64,000 nucleotides of DNA, from assembly GCA_034766995.1 (NCBI GenBank), contig CM068318.1, forward strand, positions 30,593,603 to 30,657,602, given 5' to 3'. A program made the position numbers and the translations under genes. Of the stretch, positions 1-11,100 are shown in pieces. Source of the DNA: Acanthacorydalis orientalis (taxonomy: Eukaryota; Arthropoda; Insecta; Megaloptera; Corydalidae). Within the stretch, counting starts at the first letter, position 1, and each line of letters begins with the position of its first letter. The notes beneath the pieces are model-generated. The model did no database searches and was not told the origin of the DNA. It saw nothing but the letters and a program-made list of their open reading frames with translations.

Positions 1-884
1 TTTTTTAATTTTTTGGTTTTTTGCAATACTTTCGTGGTGAAGCCTGAGTTGAATCACATATATATACACATATACAAAATTGTTGTATAATACATTTTAT
101 TTTTTCTCCAGTGTTATATTTGTTTTGTTTGAATGTCTGCATTTTTGTAGCCTTTCTGGAAAAGTACTATGCTTAATGTCACTTTATTACAGAGTTGATA
201 AGTGTATAAAACCTTCATATGATACTTGTAAAAGTAAAAAGAGAACAGAAATGTCTAAAGAACATATTCACATTATCACTTTTTATGAATTAAAAAAAGT
301 AGTGTTTGAAGAAAACGGCGAAAAGCTTTTAAGAAATATATGATCAGCAAATATATCATATAAGAAAGTAACAATGCTGATTTCAAAAAGCGACTGTTCT
401 ATATTCGATCGCCCATATTTTAAATAAACGTTCAATGAATAATCATAATTCAAACTTTATCATCAAAATATTTAAAATAAATTTACTTATAAATTACATA
501 TTAATCTTTCATAATATAATAAAGTACAAACTCAATAAACATTTCTAAAAAATATTTTTAATCGGGTATGTTGAAGTTTTATACGTATTAACGTATACTA
601 CAAATAACCGTGTACTAAAATTCGGGAAAAATATATTTATAATTCATTTACAAAAGTATTATAAAATAAAAATAATATTTTTTATCTTATACCAAAAATA
701 AAAATATAAAATCTGATTTTATCATTAATAATAATAATTATTACGTTTTAATTTCATTAATTTTCTTATTTTAATTTTGTTGAACTTTCATATTAACTCA
801 TTTGAATTCGTACCTCTTTTTAATTGTTATTTCTCTAGTATTTGTAAATATATATAAAAATACACAACTTTTAACATTAAAGTA
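1..884. other. AT-rich sequence, no gene seen
   Basis: Very A+T-rich DNA with short runs of A and T. The only open frame of note (80-343, +) has no recognisable domain and reads like chance AT sequence. I see no transposon end until the pogo-like terminus at 885. Confidence 0.6.
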
Positions 885-1096
885 CAGTAGAACTCCAGTT
901 ATCTGACATAACCTCTATCACGGCTATGCCGGATAACTAAATTTCCGAATAAGCAAATTGTTTGTCTTTTGAATTAATGAAGGTGCACACATAGTTATTT
1001 GAGTTATGTAATGAAGATATTTATTGAGTGTAATTATTATACATACGAGTATGTACATATGTATATATACATAGTTTTTGGATTAAGAATAAAAAA

Positions 1097-1555
1097 TTAT
1101 GAGAAACTAATCAGTAATTTTTTGTTTCTTGGAATCAAGTATTTTAGCAACAGCCATATCTTTGATCTATCGCAGCAGAGCTTCTTTTTCAGGTCACTAG
1201 TCTCGTCCTGTTGTACTAAATATTTAATGATATTTTCAATTGCCTTGATAGCATCAACATGGCTAATTGTTAGCTGACACGAAGTGTATCCTTCTTCCTC
1301 TTCGTTTTCATTTCTTAGCTCTTGAAAAATTTGTCTAACGATTTCATCGTCATTAAAAATTTGGTTTCCAACTTCATTCTCATCTCTGTTTAGCCATTCT
1401 CGAATATCTTCATTATCACAATCTGAGCAAACAGGTATCTCGTGTAAAATATCTAAAAATTGTGTCTCACTAGGAATGCCATCAAAATTCTCTGTAGCAA
1501 CACTAGATGTAGACAGACTAGTAACAGCTTCTATAGTTGTCTCAATTTCATTCAC
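1097..1555 (-). pseudogene. C-terminal remnant of a pogo/Tigger-type transposase
   Basis: An open frame of 152 codons that lacks the CENP-B-type DNA-binding region and the DDE catalytic core. What remains is the long acidic tail usual in pogo/Tigger proteins: a WLNRDENE segment, DDEIVRQIF, an EEEE cluster, then an ISHVDAIKAIENIIKYL helix matching the conserved tail helix of the family. The first methionine is at 1555, but it is probably internal to the original protein. The frame is uninterrupted, which is unusual here and suggests a relatively recent insertion or chance survival. Assignment rests on this tail plus the flanking pogo-type ends; I found no catalytic residues. Confidence 0.65.
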
Positions 1556-1617
1556 TCATAATAAGATTATTTATGTTAAAACAAAGAAAAAAGGATTTGT
1601 CTGGAGTAGCATTATGG

Positions 1618-1618
1618 C

Positions 1619-1659
<41 letters not shown>

Positions 1660-1661
1660 TA
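1618..1661. repeat. (TA)n(GA)n compound microsatellite
   Basis: About a dozen TA units run directly into about eight GA units. The same TA-to-GA transition occurs at 4306-4420 and, on the other strand, at 35294-35360. Confidence 0.95.
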
Positions 1662-1703
1662 AATGCATTAGAATTATCTGACCGGATGATTTCAGTTCCA
1701 CTG

Positions 1704-2505
1704 AAGTTTAAAAATAAAAGCAGTTTAATATCACAATTCAGAATTCGATTTTTTTTCTCCTGTGGACGTATTTATTTGATAAAGAAACATTACTAAATAA
1801 ATTTGTTTCCGCCATGTTTTATTACTAGATATATATTTATTATTGTTGACATTTATTTATTAAATTATTTGTTATAGAGCTTTTTAAAATACTATAACAA
1901 AATACCCTTACAAATTGTAATCTAAAGGAACTTCACAAACTGGCAAATCAATTACTTTCAAATGAACATTTCCGCAATTCAACAATTTATCAATTGTACC
2001 TCACAACCAACAAAAATTTCTCTTGATTTATTAATCTTAATAGAAAATAGAAAACTTGTGTACAAAGAATGAGATCCAAAATAATGCTCGACATTTCCTT
2101 TTTGATTCGACAAACATCAATGCTGTATCCTCCACTACCAATCTATGTAAAGTTATTATACAAAACTAGAACATATTTTTGGGCATCAGTTATATATATA
2201 TAGAAAGGGAGAGAGAAAAACAAATGTAGAGAAATCACTTTAATACATTTTTTCCTGTAGTAGTTATTGTACGCTGTGTATTTATATACATATGTCAACA
2301 TGTATATTGTTTTAAATGTTTACCTACTCATACTGTGCATATTTGATGGATTGATAGTTATATTAAAAATTAAATATTGTTTATATTTCTACTTTGAGTT
2401 ATAATAGTACAATAGTTAACAGCAAATATGTTTAATATGCAAACAGTTAAAAAAGTATTCATACTTTGTCAGCCTGTAACTCAGTTACTTTTTCCTTCCA
2501 CTTAC
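1704..2505. other. AT-rich spacer, nothing recognised
   Basis: No open frame or transposon terminus identified. A short TA run followed by purine-rich sequence lies near 2190-2220. Confidence 0.5.
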
Positions 2506-3115
2506 ATGGCTGTAATAATAGAAAATACTGCACTTAAAATTAAACATCGAAAATGTGTGTTGAAATAGTATTGAACGTCTGAAAATATCCACAAAGACCA
2601 TAGATAGTTTCGGAGTGAATGCCACACTGAACCTTTAATACGCTGCACAATGTAGCAATTCGTGATAAGATTGAAACGAATAGTACTCTGAGAAATGTAC
2701 ACAAAAAACGATCTGAAAGTCCTTGCACATCTATCAGCCCTGAGTGATCACAAATGGTGCTGAAATTTTTCTGACAAACACCAAGGAAATATATCAGATA
2801 AGCTATTCATGAAACAACTACTCAAATCCAGTGTTTATAACAATTCAATGCGTTCAAGATGTAAACGTTACATGCCAAGATAAGAACAAGTCCTTAATGA
2901 AGCTGATCCTGATCTTGGGGTTGAATTTTCATGAACGGTTTTTAAAAAATCCCCAAAGAACACCCTGTTTGCCAATAAGACTATTGGTAGTGACGAGATA
3001 ATATTCAAGTTGAATGATACAGTTTAATCGTCACAATTCTACGCACTAAGTAATAATATCCACATGTTACTAAAGTATGTGAATATTAAATTACACTGTG
3101 GTGTAAAATTATCAT
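2506..3115 (+). pseudogene. IS630/Tc1-mariner superfamily transposase, N-terminal half
   Basis: Reading from an ATG at 2506 through several stops gives a helix-turn-helix N-terminal region (FRSE.HTEP..RCT pattern), then ADPDLGVEF, FANKTIGSDE, FKLNDTV and an HVT-like stretch ending near 3115. The SDE is the first catalytic aspartate of the DDE fold, and F-LN-TVN-HN is the usual motif after it in insect members of this group. The second and third catalytic residues are absent because the sequence passes into TA-rich DNA. At least five stops or frameshifts are present. It resembles the minus-strand remnants at 4551-5583 and 52930-53985, which keep different parts of the same kind of protein. The open frames on the minus strand here are shadows. 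Confidence 0.7.
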
Positions 3116-3179
3116 CCATGAATATTAAAATTATAACTTTAATGAATATTAAAATTATTATAACAAAATAACGTGAGAT

Positions 3180-3196
3180 AATATACATATATATAT

Positions 3197-3271
<75 letters not shown>

Positions 3272-3391
3272 TGTATATATGTATGTATATAAATATGTAT
3301 ATATATATATATATATCTATATATATACATACATATATATATATATATATATGTTATATACATATATAACACCTGTTATATACATATATAT
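3180..3391. repeat. TA/TATG-rich microsatellite tract
   Basis: Nearly continuous TA with occasional TATG and TATC units. Its right edge abuts the mariner at 3392 and appears to have replaced the outer part of that element's left terminal repeat. Confidence 0.9.
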
Positions 3392-3570
3392 ATTAAGTAA
3401 TGCGACCGATTTTTTTTCTCGGCCTGTGGTAACACTGCGAACCTGTAACTCCGCCACCGTAATAGCAGATCCCTACTCTCTCGATTGAGACCTTGACCAC
3501 CCTCGTACGATCATTTGTTCGCCAGCTGTTTAGTGTTTGTAACAACGCGCGAGTAGTGCATGTCACGAAA

Positions 3571-3834
3571 ATGGAACAGAGAAATTTAGAGCAACGGTGC
3601 GCGATAAAATTTTGTGCAAAACTCGGCGAAACCGCGACAGAAACTTATAAAAAAGTGCTAAAATTGTATGGTAGTGATGCCCTGAGTCGTAGTCAGGTGC
3701 TTCGGTGGCATACCGATTTTAAAAAAGGCCGTGAGAGCATCAAAGACGAGGCGCGGAGCGGAAGGCCAATTCAAGTGCGAACCGACGCGAATGCGCAGCG
3801 CGTGCGCGCCCTTGTTCGTCAAGATTTCTATTAA
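3571..3834 (+). pseudogene. mariner transposase, N-terminal DNA-binding part
   Basis: A frame of 87 codons plus stop from the likely native ATG at 3571; a longer frame starts at 3493 but its extra residues lie in the untranslated leader. It shows the first mariner helix-turn-helix: a CAIKFCAKLGETATET segment, then LSRSQVLRWHTDFKKGRE and an RSGRPIQV linker of the GRPR type. It stops at the deletion junction, where the second helix-turn-helix and the first catalytic aspartate should follow. The downstream catalytic part (from 3839) is in another frame, so no joined protein can be made from this copy. Confidence 0.85.
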
Positions 3835-3838
3835 GAAT

Positions 3839-4249
3839 TCTAGACAAGTATTCTACCACAATGTGCTCGAAAAATTACGAAAAAGGGTGCTCAGAGTGCG
3901 TCCAGAGATCGCGAAGACTTGGGTTCTGCATCACGACAATGCTCGCTGTCACAGTGCGTTCAGTGTCTCTGAGTTTTTGGCGTCTAAAGGCATCGCAACG
4001 TTACCAAAACCGCCCTATTCACCAGACATGTCACCCTGCGACTTTTTCCTATTTCCCCATATGAAAAAATTCGTCAAAGATCGACATTTTGACTCCGTTG
4101 AAGATATCCAAGAATCTGTGACGAGCGTACTCGGAGAGGTCCCACAAGAAGTGTTCCAGAATTGTTACGAAAACTGGAAAACTCGCTGGAATAAGTGTAT
4201 AGATGCGAGAGGGGACTACTTTGAAGGGGATCGCAGCGATGTACCTTAA
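3839..4249 (+). pseudogene. mariner transposase, C-terminal catalytic part
   Basis: An open frame of about 136 codons to the native stop at 4249. It holds the second catalytic aspartate in HHDNARCHSA and the third in SPDMSPCDFFLF, with 34 residues between them, which is the DD34D spacing of true mariners. The usual C-terminal pattern follows (a tryptophan-containing segment, then a GDYFEGD tail). The first catalytic aspartate lies in the deleted part. Compared with a typical mariner of about 345 residues, roughly 120 residues are missing from the middle, and the two parts are one frame apart. Confidence 0.85.
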
Positions 4250-4305
4250 TTTTTAAATATACTCGATTTTTGAATTTTGTCGCATTACTTAATTGTCAGA
4301 CCTCG

Positions 4306-4313
4306 TATATATG

Positions 4314-4407
<94 letters not shown>

Positions 4408-4420
4408 GAGAGAGAGAGAG
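4306..4420. repeat. (TA)n(GA)n microsatellite flanking the mariner
   Basis: A long TA tract starts at the target TA next to the mariner's right end and passes into GA repeats near 4405. Confidence 0.95.
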
Positions 4421-4550
4421 TTTTCCAAAGACGCAATTATAAAATTTAAAATAAAATACAGAATTTGTGTTGTAATTTCATGTTTCTTTATTATAATTAG
4501 TGGTATTCCATTTATAAATGAAAAATAATATTCTGTAAGTGACCGACCTA

Positions 4551-5583
4551 CGCTTTCTTACAAGTAATCATTCTTTTGTTAAAACTTTCAATAATATGGT
4601 TACACACTAGGGCTCTCTTTTACGAATTACTCTTCGAATGTCATCTTTTAGGTAGGAAATTTTTTTAGGATTACTGGCGTACACCTATCTTTTAATGTGT
4701 CCTTAAAGAAAGTATTCTAACTTTGTTAAATCGCAGGAACACGGTGACCAATTAATGTATCCATTTCTGTAAGTAACCAACCAGAAAATTTTGTCCTCAA
4801 TAAATCAATTTTTTTACCAGCTGTGTGCTTGTTGCACCGTCTTGCTGGAACAACATATCCTCCAGATCAATATCATCATCCAATTCTGTACACAAAAAAT
4901 TGGTTATCATGTTTCTCTTTTTTTCTCCATTTCCTTTTACCAGACTGATTCTCAAAAACGTAACGACCAATTACTCCACCGGACCAAAATTTGCACCAAG
5001 CAATCACTCTTTCTGAATGCAGCGGTTTCTCAAAGAACATTTTCGTATTTTCTTCATCCCAGATACGATAGTTTTGCTTGTTAACGTAACTAGAGAGTTA
5101 GAAATGAGCCTCATGGCTAAAGATGACTTTTTCAGAACAACCGTGTTGTTATTCCAGTATCCAATTAACAAATCTCCGATACACTGAATGGTCTACTGAC
5201 TTCAATTCTTGTGTTAATTGAAACTTATAAGCTTTCAGCAATAAATCTTAATGCAAAATACGCCATATGCTCATCTGTACAAAAAGACCCAATTGCTGTG
5301 AAAGTTGTGGAATTGACATTCATGGCTCTTTCGATACATTTTCACGAATAAAGTGAATGTTTTCTTCAGAACGAGCACTACGAACCCGTGTTGGTTTTTC
5401 TTTATCTTCAACGAATCCAATTTCTTCAAATTTAGTTACTAATCGAATAATTGTTGATTCGGATTGACCAGTATGTCGAGAATAAATATCGCGTAATTTA
5501 CAACATATATTATTTATAGAATGACCATTTTCATTATATAATTGTATTATTTCAATGTGTTGTTTTGTTGTATAGGAAATTTA
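4551..5583 (-). pseudogene. IS630-like (DDE_3-type) transposase pseudogene
   Basis: Read on the minus strand from about 5583, the first 85 or so codons are open and form a helix-turn-helix region (THIEIIQLYNENGHSINN-like, then STIIRLVTKFEEIG). After stops and frameshifts come a YVNKQNYRIWDEEN motif, WSGGVIGRYVFENQ, FQQDGAT with the second catalytic aspartate, and NWSPCSCDLTKLEYF with the third acidic residue (a glutamate here). These match the order of motifs in the insect transposases of this superfamily. The first catalytic acidic site is damaged. No terminal repeats could be defined. The plus-strand frames 4791-5084 and 4825-5016 are antisense shadows. Confidence 0.75.
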
Positions 5584-5672
5584 ATGTTATAACTATATGT
5601 AAAACGAAATATAACTATAATATATAAATAATATAATGTATAAATGTAACTATATGTAAATGAAACAATATG

Positions 5673-5673
<1 letters not shown>

Positions 5674-5712
<39 letters not shown>
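5674..5712. repeat. (TA)n microsatellite
   Basis: About 20 TA units. Confidence 0.95.
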
Positions 5713-5714
<2 letters not shown>

Positions 5715-5832
5715 CTATATTAAACTATAACTAAAAATTCCAATGTCAAAACTTAACAAACGTAACAATAAATATGGTTATTATTTTGACTGATCATTTT
5801 TATCTGTGAAATCTAACCTCTTATAAAATTTA

Positions 5833-6010
<178 letters not shown>

Positions 6011-7209
6011 TATTTATGTATACAATTATCTTTTATTTGAAACTGAATTCAACGAGTTAATTAATATTCAACGTATTGATTAAAAGTAGGACACGTAAAT
6101 TCTCATAAAATAAAATATACGTTTAAATCGATTCCATTGTCGACCAATGTCCATATTGACATTTATAAAACATAGTCTATAAAGTTTTAAATAGTTGAAC
6201 ATTTTCGGTGAAATAGAAAATGTTACGAACAGATTGTCAAAGATAATAGAAAATAAATGATTGAACAAAAAGCCAGTATAAAATTCTGTCAAATAATTTA
6301 TAGTCGACAAAAAGTTTGAAATACTGCACTAGATACAAAAATAAATCAATCGTTCCATATACTCGACATTCTTCAATTAATCTTAAAAAGTCGAGCTTGT
6401 GATTTAAAAGTATTGTATTCTATAATATTTAATTTAAAATATATTCTGTGAATGTATCTGAAAATATCTGATTTGAATTTAAAATTGTAACAAAGTTTGA
6501 AAAATAAAAAAACTTAAATAGTTTGATTAATAAAAAAAATTAAAATTAGATATAAAAAACAAAAATGTGCATATTCATTTAAATAATTTAATATGTTATA
6601 AAAATGTGTAGTTTAAATATCTATTTTTTTAATTTTCCGTTCCTTATTATTTTTACAATTCAGCCTTTTTATAAAAAAATATGAGTTTATAAATAAAAAA
6701 TAATTATTAAATAATAGCTATATAGAAAACACAATAATTAAGAGTCAATTATACTTAAAATTTAATATAACTTTTTCATAATTCATTAAAATGTATGTAG
6801 AAAAAGAAACAATATTTGTTATCATTTGAATCATCATATGAACGAATTTTTGCGTCATCTATATTCGATTTATTATTTTAACTCTAAAATTTATGAAATG
6901 AAATACAGATTGAGATGAACCTATATCTATATGACTATGTGCTACCAACTTTATTTCTGGAAAAATTAGGGTGTAACAAAAGGCCGGGAAAAATGAAATG
7001 TCAGAGTTCATATTGAATATTTAAAAAATATATTCATTTTGAACTCTGTTATTTCTAGTATCATTTTATAAATAGCTATTTTTTATTATATGGATACTGT
7101 TTACATTTATTGTTTATTTACAAGTTATTATTCAAAAAGTATTATTGGTATAAAATATCAAGGCTTCTTTTAATTATTTAATGAACATTCTTTATTTTTT
7201 CGTAAAAAA
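6011..7209. other. AT-rich stretch, no gene; one 47-nt hairpin
   Basis: No coding similarity seen; the minus-strand frame 6080-6310 has no recognisable domain. A near-perfect hairpin occupies 7002-7048: CAGAGTTCA...TGAATAT pairs with ATATTCATTTTGAACTCTG across a 7-nt A/T loop. Confidence 0.5.
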
Positions 7210-7748
7210 ATAGGTTGGTTGGAAAATAATTCTGATTTTTTTTGAATTTTAACCGTAATTTTTTTCAATGAAACTCTCATTTCACCGTATTCATGTAAAT
7301 ATCGTTTTAAAGTGTATTTTTAAAGGGCTAATGAATTTAATTAAAAAAAAAAACAAATAAGTACATTTTTCAGTAAAGTACATTTTTCATAAGTACATTT
7401 TTCAGAGTTCAAAACGGATGGTAACGTAACAGAAACTGCTCGTACACTAAACGACTATTTTGATGTGGGCACCGTCAAGGAACGCACGGTACAATAGTGG
7501 TTCCAAAGTTTTGTGCAGGGGTTGAGAGCCTTGAAAATGAAGAAGATCACGAGCACCATTCTTCAGTTCTTAACGACCAACTAAAGGCGTTAGTTCAACA
7601 AGCTCAACAATTGGGACGCTTGCACAAAAGTGAGGCGTTAAACATCCAACAATTCTAAAGCACTTAAAACAGCTAGAAAAATTAAAGAAGCTAAAAATGT
7701 ATATGAATTTATAGGTCATGAACCGCAATTATTTTTCTACTAACCTTA
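7210..7748 (+). mobile_element. Family A mariner deletion derivative (539 bp)
   Basis: The ends are TAGGTTGGTTGGAAAATAAT and its inverse CGCAATTATTTTTCTACTAA with CCTTA, followed by TA. Inside are the 5' leader and the N-terminal transposase region (AETARTLN, KERTVQ, then stop codons). The coding sequence then jumps, just after the segment equivalent to LKQLGK, to the last 60 bp of the element. The part encoding the catalytic core is gone. The same junction (AAAAATGTATATGAATTT) recurs in seven other copies in this window. Confidence 0.85.
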
Positions 7749-8348
7749 TACATTAAAAGTGTTATACGAGTATGTGTAAATATTTTTTTTTTTTTTTAAT
7801 TCTTACAAACTAAATATTCATAACAGAAATCGAAAGACGAACAGACACCATCATAATGCTTTCTCTTCGTTCGAAACTTTTATATTGAGATGTTGTTATT
7901 AAATAAAAATAGATAAAAATTTGATAGAACAAGGTTTAGTGAGTGGATACTGGTCCTTATAGAATATTTAACTATTACGTATAGTTCCGTAAACACCTCA
8001 TCGGAAAACTGAATTGGCCTGGCTAAAACAAATCCGGATAATCAGATATAGTGGCACAATAAAAAGAAGTAGGTTTTTAATTAATAAAAATCAGTATAAA
8101 TCAAATAGACTGGTACAATAATTTTTTCATAGAACTACAAGCATATTTAAAGTAATTTCTAGAATTTTACATTATAAAAAGTAACAGAAATCAACTTGAC
8201 TAATTTTTTTATAGAAATTAACCTTAGTTATCAAATGTATTTATGTTTAACTACAGTACTTTTCATGGGATATTATAATACTGATGTAAAGAACTATGTC
8301 AAATGTGCGCTCAATAAATGTTTATTTCATGTCCAGTCTCTGACATCT
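7749..8348. other. AT-rich spacer with a possible pogo-type end
   Basis: No gene seen. At 7991-8050 the sequence GGATAATCAGATATAGTGG, preceded by a TCGGAAAACTGAATTGGCC stretch, resembles the right end of a pogo/Tigger element, but no partner end is visible nearby. Confidence 0.4.
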
Positions 8349-8380
8349 ACCTGAAGATGGCACACGTGCTGAAACTAGTT
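8349..8380 (+). ncRNA. Hammerhead-like core of a Penelope-type repeat (candidate)
   Basis: CTGAAGA, then a short GCAC...GTGC stem, then GAAAC: the order of a minimal hammerhead core (CTGATGA, stem II, GAAA), with one change in the first box. Motifs of this form are known in the terminal repeats of Penelope-like elements. A second copy lies on the minus strand at 39041-39075, and both are followed by a related AAGACCATTA segment, which supports a dispersed repeat family. The altered core and very short stem make self-cleavage doubtful. Confidence 0.35.
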
Positions 8381-8566
8381 GTGGATAATATGCAATTTTC
8401 TCACCCAAAAGAAAATAAGACCATTATAAAAATTTATTAACTAGATCACAGTTATAAAATCATACAATTATAATTATTAAAATAATATTAATAAATTGAT
8501 TTTTTTATGGACACACATTCTGTAATCTTTAATCATTCCACATGTATAATTGCAATCAATTTAGGA

Positions 8567-9567
8567 CAGTGATGTCAAACAGACGATACGCAAAACTCTA
8601 AAATGCGGCCCGCGGCCCCAAGTTTAAAGTGGATTTTATTAAATAATTTAAATATTAAAATAATAATAAAAAGTAACACCTAAATGTAATTTAATTGGAA
8701 TTCAATGTAACACGATGCTAAATGGAACGTGTAATGAAGTTGGTATTCCAGATTTTTATTTGTACCTGCCAAAACATTTTATTGAAAGGTGTATGTTTGC
8801 AGCAAAAATCTTAGCAATGTTTGGTAGTACATATCTATGTGAAAAATTATTTTTCCTTTTAACACTTTGCGGATGAGAACTTTTTCATCTGTATTTCTAG
8901 TTGAGTCGAATATACTTTTTGTATAAAGTGAAATTATGTGCTAAAGAGTTATATAAGATGTTAAGTAAAAAATATTGCATTAAATGTAATTTTAGATTTT
9001 ATTGGAGATTGGTAATAATTGTTTGAGAATAAAAATTTGCTTGAGTTTAACTTTGAAACACAAATTAATTTTTCCTGTTTTAGCGGCAACATTCGACCTA
9101 GTAAGTAAAAATGTGATGTCGCTTGTATGGCGAAATTTGACCCTAAAGGGTTAAAAACTAATAAGACTTCACAGAGATCAACATTGAAAAATGAATACTT
9201 AACAACTATACTAAAAATATTATTAACAAAAAAAATCACTTGATATTGATAAAATTCTTTTTGCTAAAATATGTCATGTTTTTAGTAAAAAATATTATTT
9301 TTTTTTAATTTCTCTAATTTAAAATTTTGTTGTAACATTTGATAAAATACCTAAAATAAATGTATTTTTTTTAAATTTTTATAAATAAATTAAGGAAAAA
9401 GTAAATTAAAAATGTAAATTAATAAATACATTCGAATATTTACATTCGAATAAATAAAAACCCTTTTTTCCCTTGTTAAATTTTTTTTTGGTGACTTTTT
9501 TGCGACTTGCAAACTCTCGTAAACTGAATTTGGTAGCTCGTGTTCATATGTGAATTTGACATCATTG
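8567..9567 (+). mobile_element. hAT element with perfect 8-bp target duplication
   Basis: The left end is CAGTGATGTCAAAC. The right end, inverted, is CAATGATGTCAAAT. The eight bases ATTTAGGA stand immediately before the left end (8559-8566) and immediately after the right end (9568-9575). An 8-bp duplication with CAGNG-type ends is the signature of hAT elements, and the GCGGCCCGCGGCC just inside the left end is also typical of one hAT branch. At 1001 bp it is non-autonomous and keeps only part of the transposase (8673-8876). Confidence 0.93.
8673..8876 (+). pseudogene. hAT transposase, C-terminal dimerisation region
   Basis: An open frame of 67 codons without a start methionine. It reads QCNTMLNGT, EVGIPDFYLYLP, then FAAKILAMFGSTYLCEKLF. 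The last block is the hallmark of the hAT family C-terminal dimerisation domain (A...LA.FGSTY.CE..FS). It stops at 8876, before the final helix that normally follows. The BED zinc finger and the catalytic domain are absent. It resembles the hAT branch that gave rise to domesticated vertebrate genes with the same tail, but that placement is from memory of the motif only. Confidence 0.8.
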
Positions 9568-9575
9568 ATTTAGGA

Positions 9576-10811
9576 TATTTATAACCCATTGTCACCATTT
9601 TAGTTAAGTCAAAACTTTAAAATTGATCTAATGAAAAATTTAGATTTTAAATATAGTCACCTCTATGACCAGTGAACGATATATTAATACCGAAAATAAT
9701 ATTTAATACCTAAATAAAAATATATTCGATATTCAAATAATTTTAAAAAAATAGTATTTTATAAAATATTATTTGTTTATCATAACTTAATACATAAACA
9801 ACTAAATTTATACCTCAAAAACTATATACAACGATAACAATAACCCTAAAATATAAGTACGCTATAATCAGAATATGAAAACTGTCATATTTTATATAAA
9901 ACCATCATAATATACAAACATACTCGTGTATGCATATATGTTTAATCAGAAGCTGTATATGACATTTTCGGGTTACGATCAACGACTGTGTATCCCTGAA
10001 GCAAAATCAAAATTTCACCTGATCATATCTCTAAATGTTATTTATTTTTGACTTTAATGTACTACAAAAAAATCTTGTTTACATTTCATCTTGATTGATA
10101 TATTGAATTTTTAAACAACAGTATTGCAAATCGGGTTTTCCTGTATTGTATTTAAAGTAAATACATTTTACACCACAATATTTTGCAATGTATATATATA
10201 TATGATTATTTATTTGATTTCATTGTGTTTTTATTTGATGTGTTTTAATAAAAGTAGAAATAAATTAAACACGAATATTACTATTTTAACAAATCGTATC
10301 ACTCCGTTTCAAATATCTATTTTAATTGTAACGTATTATACTTTTAATCAAAAATGTAAATAAAGTTGATTTATAAACATATGAAAATGAAGGACAGGGG
10401 AAGTATTTATTTTGCACGTGTTCCTTCTATATTTTTGTTTTTTAATAAATTTAAATATGAGTATATTTTAAAAAGTATGATATAAAATAATTTTTTAATT
10501 AATAATTTCATTTTAACTGTTCTTCAATATTAATTTTAATATGTCCAAAAATTTGTTTTTTTTTTAATTAGTAACTGATTCAAAACTATAATAAATATTT
10601 ATTGCTATAAACATATTTTGTTAATAATGAGATGACAACGTTATGATTATTCAAATAATAACATAAAATGAAACAAGCTGTTAAATAGTTATAATATTCT
10701 ACAAGTGTCTAAAAATAATTTAAAAAAAACATTAATAAAAGAAAATTATTAGAATTTTTTTATATTTAAAAATATTTTCATTATTTAAAAGGACCGATTA
10801 CACTTTATATA
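9576..10811. other. AT-rich stretch, no gene recognised
   Basis: Contains a 79-codon hydrophobic frame (10124-10363, +) of highly biased AT composition without motifs; I regard it as chance. No repeats beyond short A/T runs. Confidence 0.5.
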
Positions 10812-11100
10812 TTAAATTGGTAGAAAAAGAATTGCGGTTTTTGTTTTCTGAATTCTAGCTTTAATTTTTTCGATGAACGTGTTACGAGTATTTCATCATG
10901 TTCATCTTAATATCATTTTAAAGTGCATTTTTTGGTCTGTTTTAGTAACATCATTTTTGTTATTATTAATTTTCCTTCAAGCTGAGCTATCGAATTTAAG
11001 ACGGAAAAAATAAACAAGAGCAGTTTTTGTATGAGTTCCAAACAGTAGGTAAAGCAGCAGAAACTGCTCGTACACAAAACCATACTTTTGAACATAAATA
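10812..11100 (+). mobile_element. Family A mariner, 5' fragment
   Basis: Begins TTAAATTGGTAGAAAAAGAA (left terminal repeat), continues through the leader (a shared TTTTAAAGTGCATTTT stretch) and the first coding region (LYEF and AAETARTQN equivalents), then loses similarity near 11095. No right end is present. It lines up with the first quarter of the full-length copy at 46468. Confidence 0.8.

Larger units (their letters stand above)
885..1703 (-). mobile_element. pogo/Tigger-like element, internally deleted
   Basis: The left end begins CAGTAGAACTCCAGTTATCT directly after a TA dinucleotide (883-884). The right end, read on the opposite strand, begins CAGTGGAACTGAAATCATCC. CAGTRGAAC with GTTATC just inside is the typical pogo/Tigger terminal repeat, and these elements target TA. 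The interior holds only the last part of a transposase on the minus strand (1097-1555). At about 820 bp it is far below the usual 2-3 kb, so it is a deletion derivative. The base pair after the right end is no longer TA. Confidence 0.75.
3392..4305 (+). mobile_element. Young mariner, internally deleted, between TA tracts
   Basis: The right terminal repeat, read inward from 4305, is CGAGGTCTGACAATTAAGTA followed by ATGCGAC. The left end has only the inner part (ATTAAGTAATGCGAC, 3392-3406). The outer 12 bases are missing and TA repeat stands in their place. The right end is followed by TA. The body is visibly much richer in G+C than its surroundings and its frames are largely intact, so this is probably one of the youngest insertions in the window. 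It encodes the two ends of a DD34D transposase joined by an internal deletion near 3830. Confidence 0.85.

Noticed and set aside
2502..2728. Two minus-strand frames as genes
   Set aside because: The plus strand holds an IS630-like transposase remnant; these frames are antisense shadows.
3139..3372. Open frames made of Tyr and Ile repeats here and at 33475-33744, 42803-43165 and 45133-45363
   Set aside because: They are translations of (TA)n and TATG microsatellites and have no coding evidence.
10124..10363. 79-codon hydrophobic frame as a small membrane protein
   Set aside because: Composition follows the AT background, with no start context, motif or neighbouring exon.
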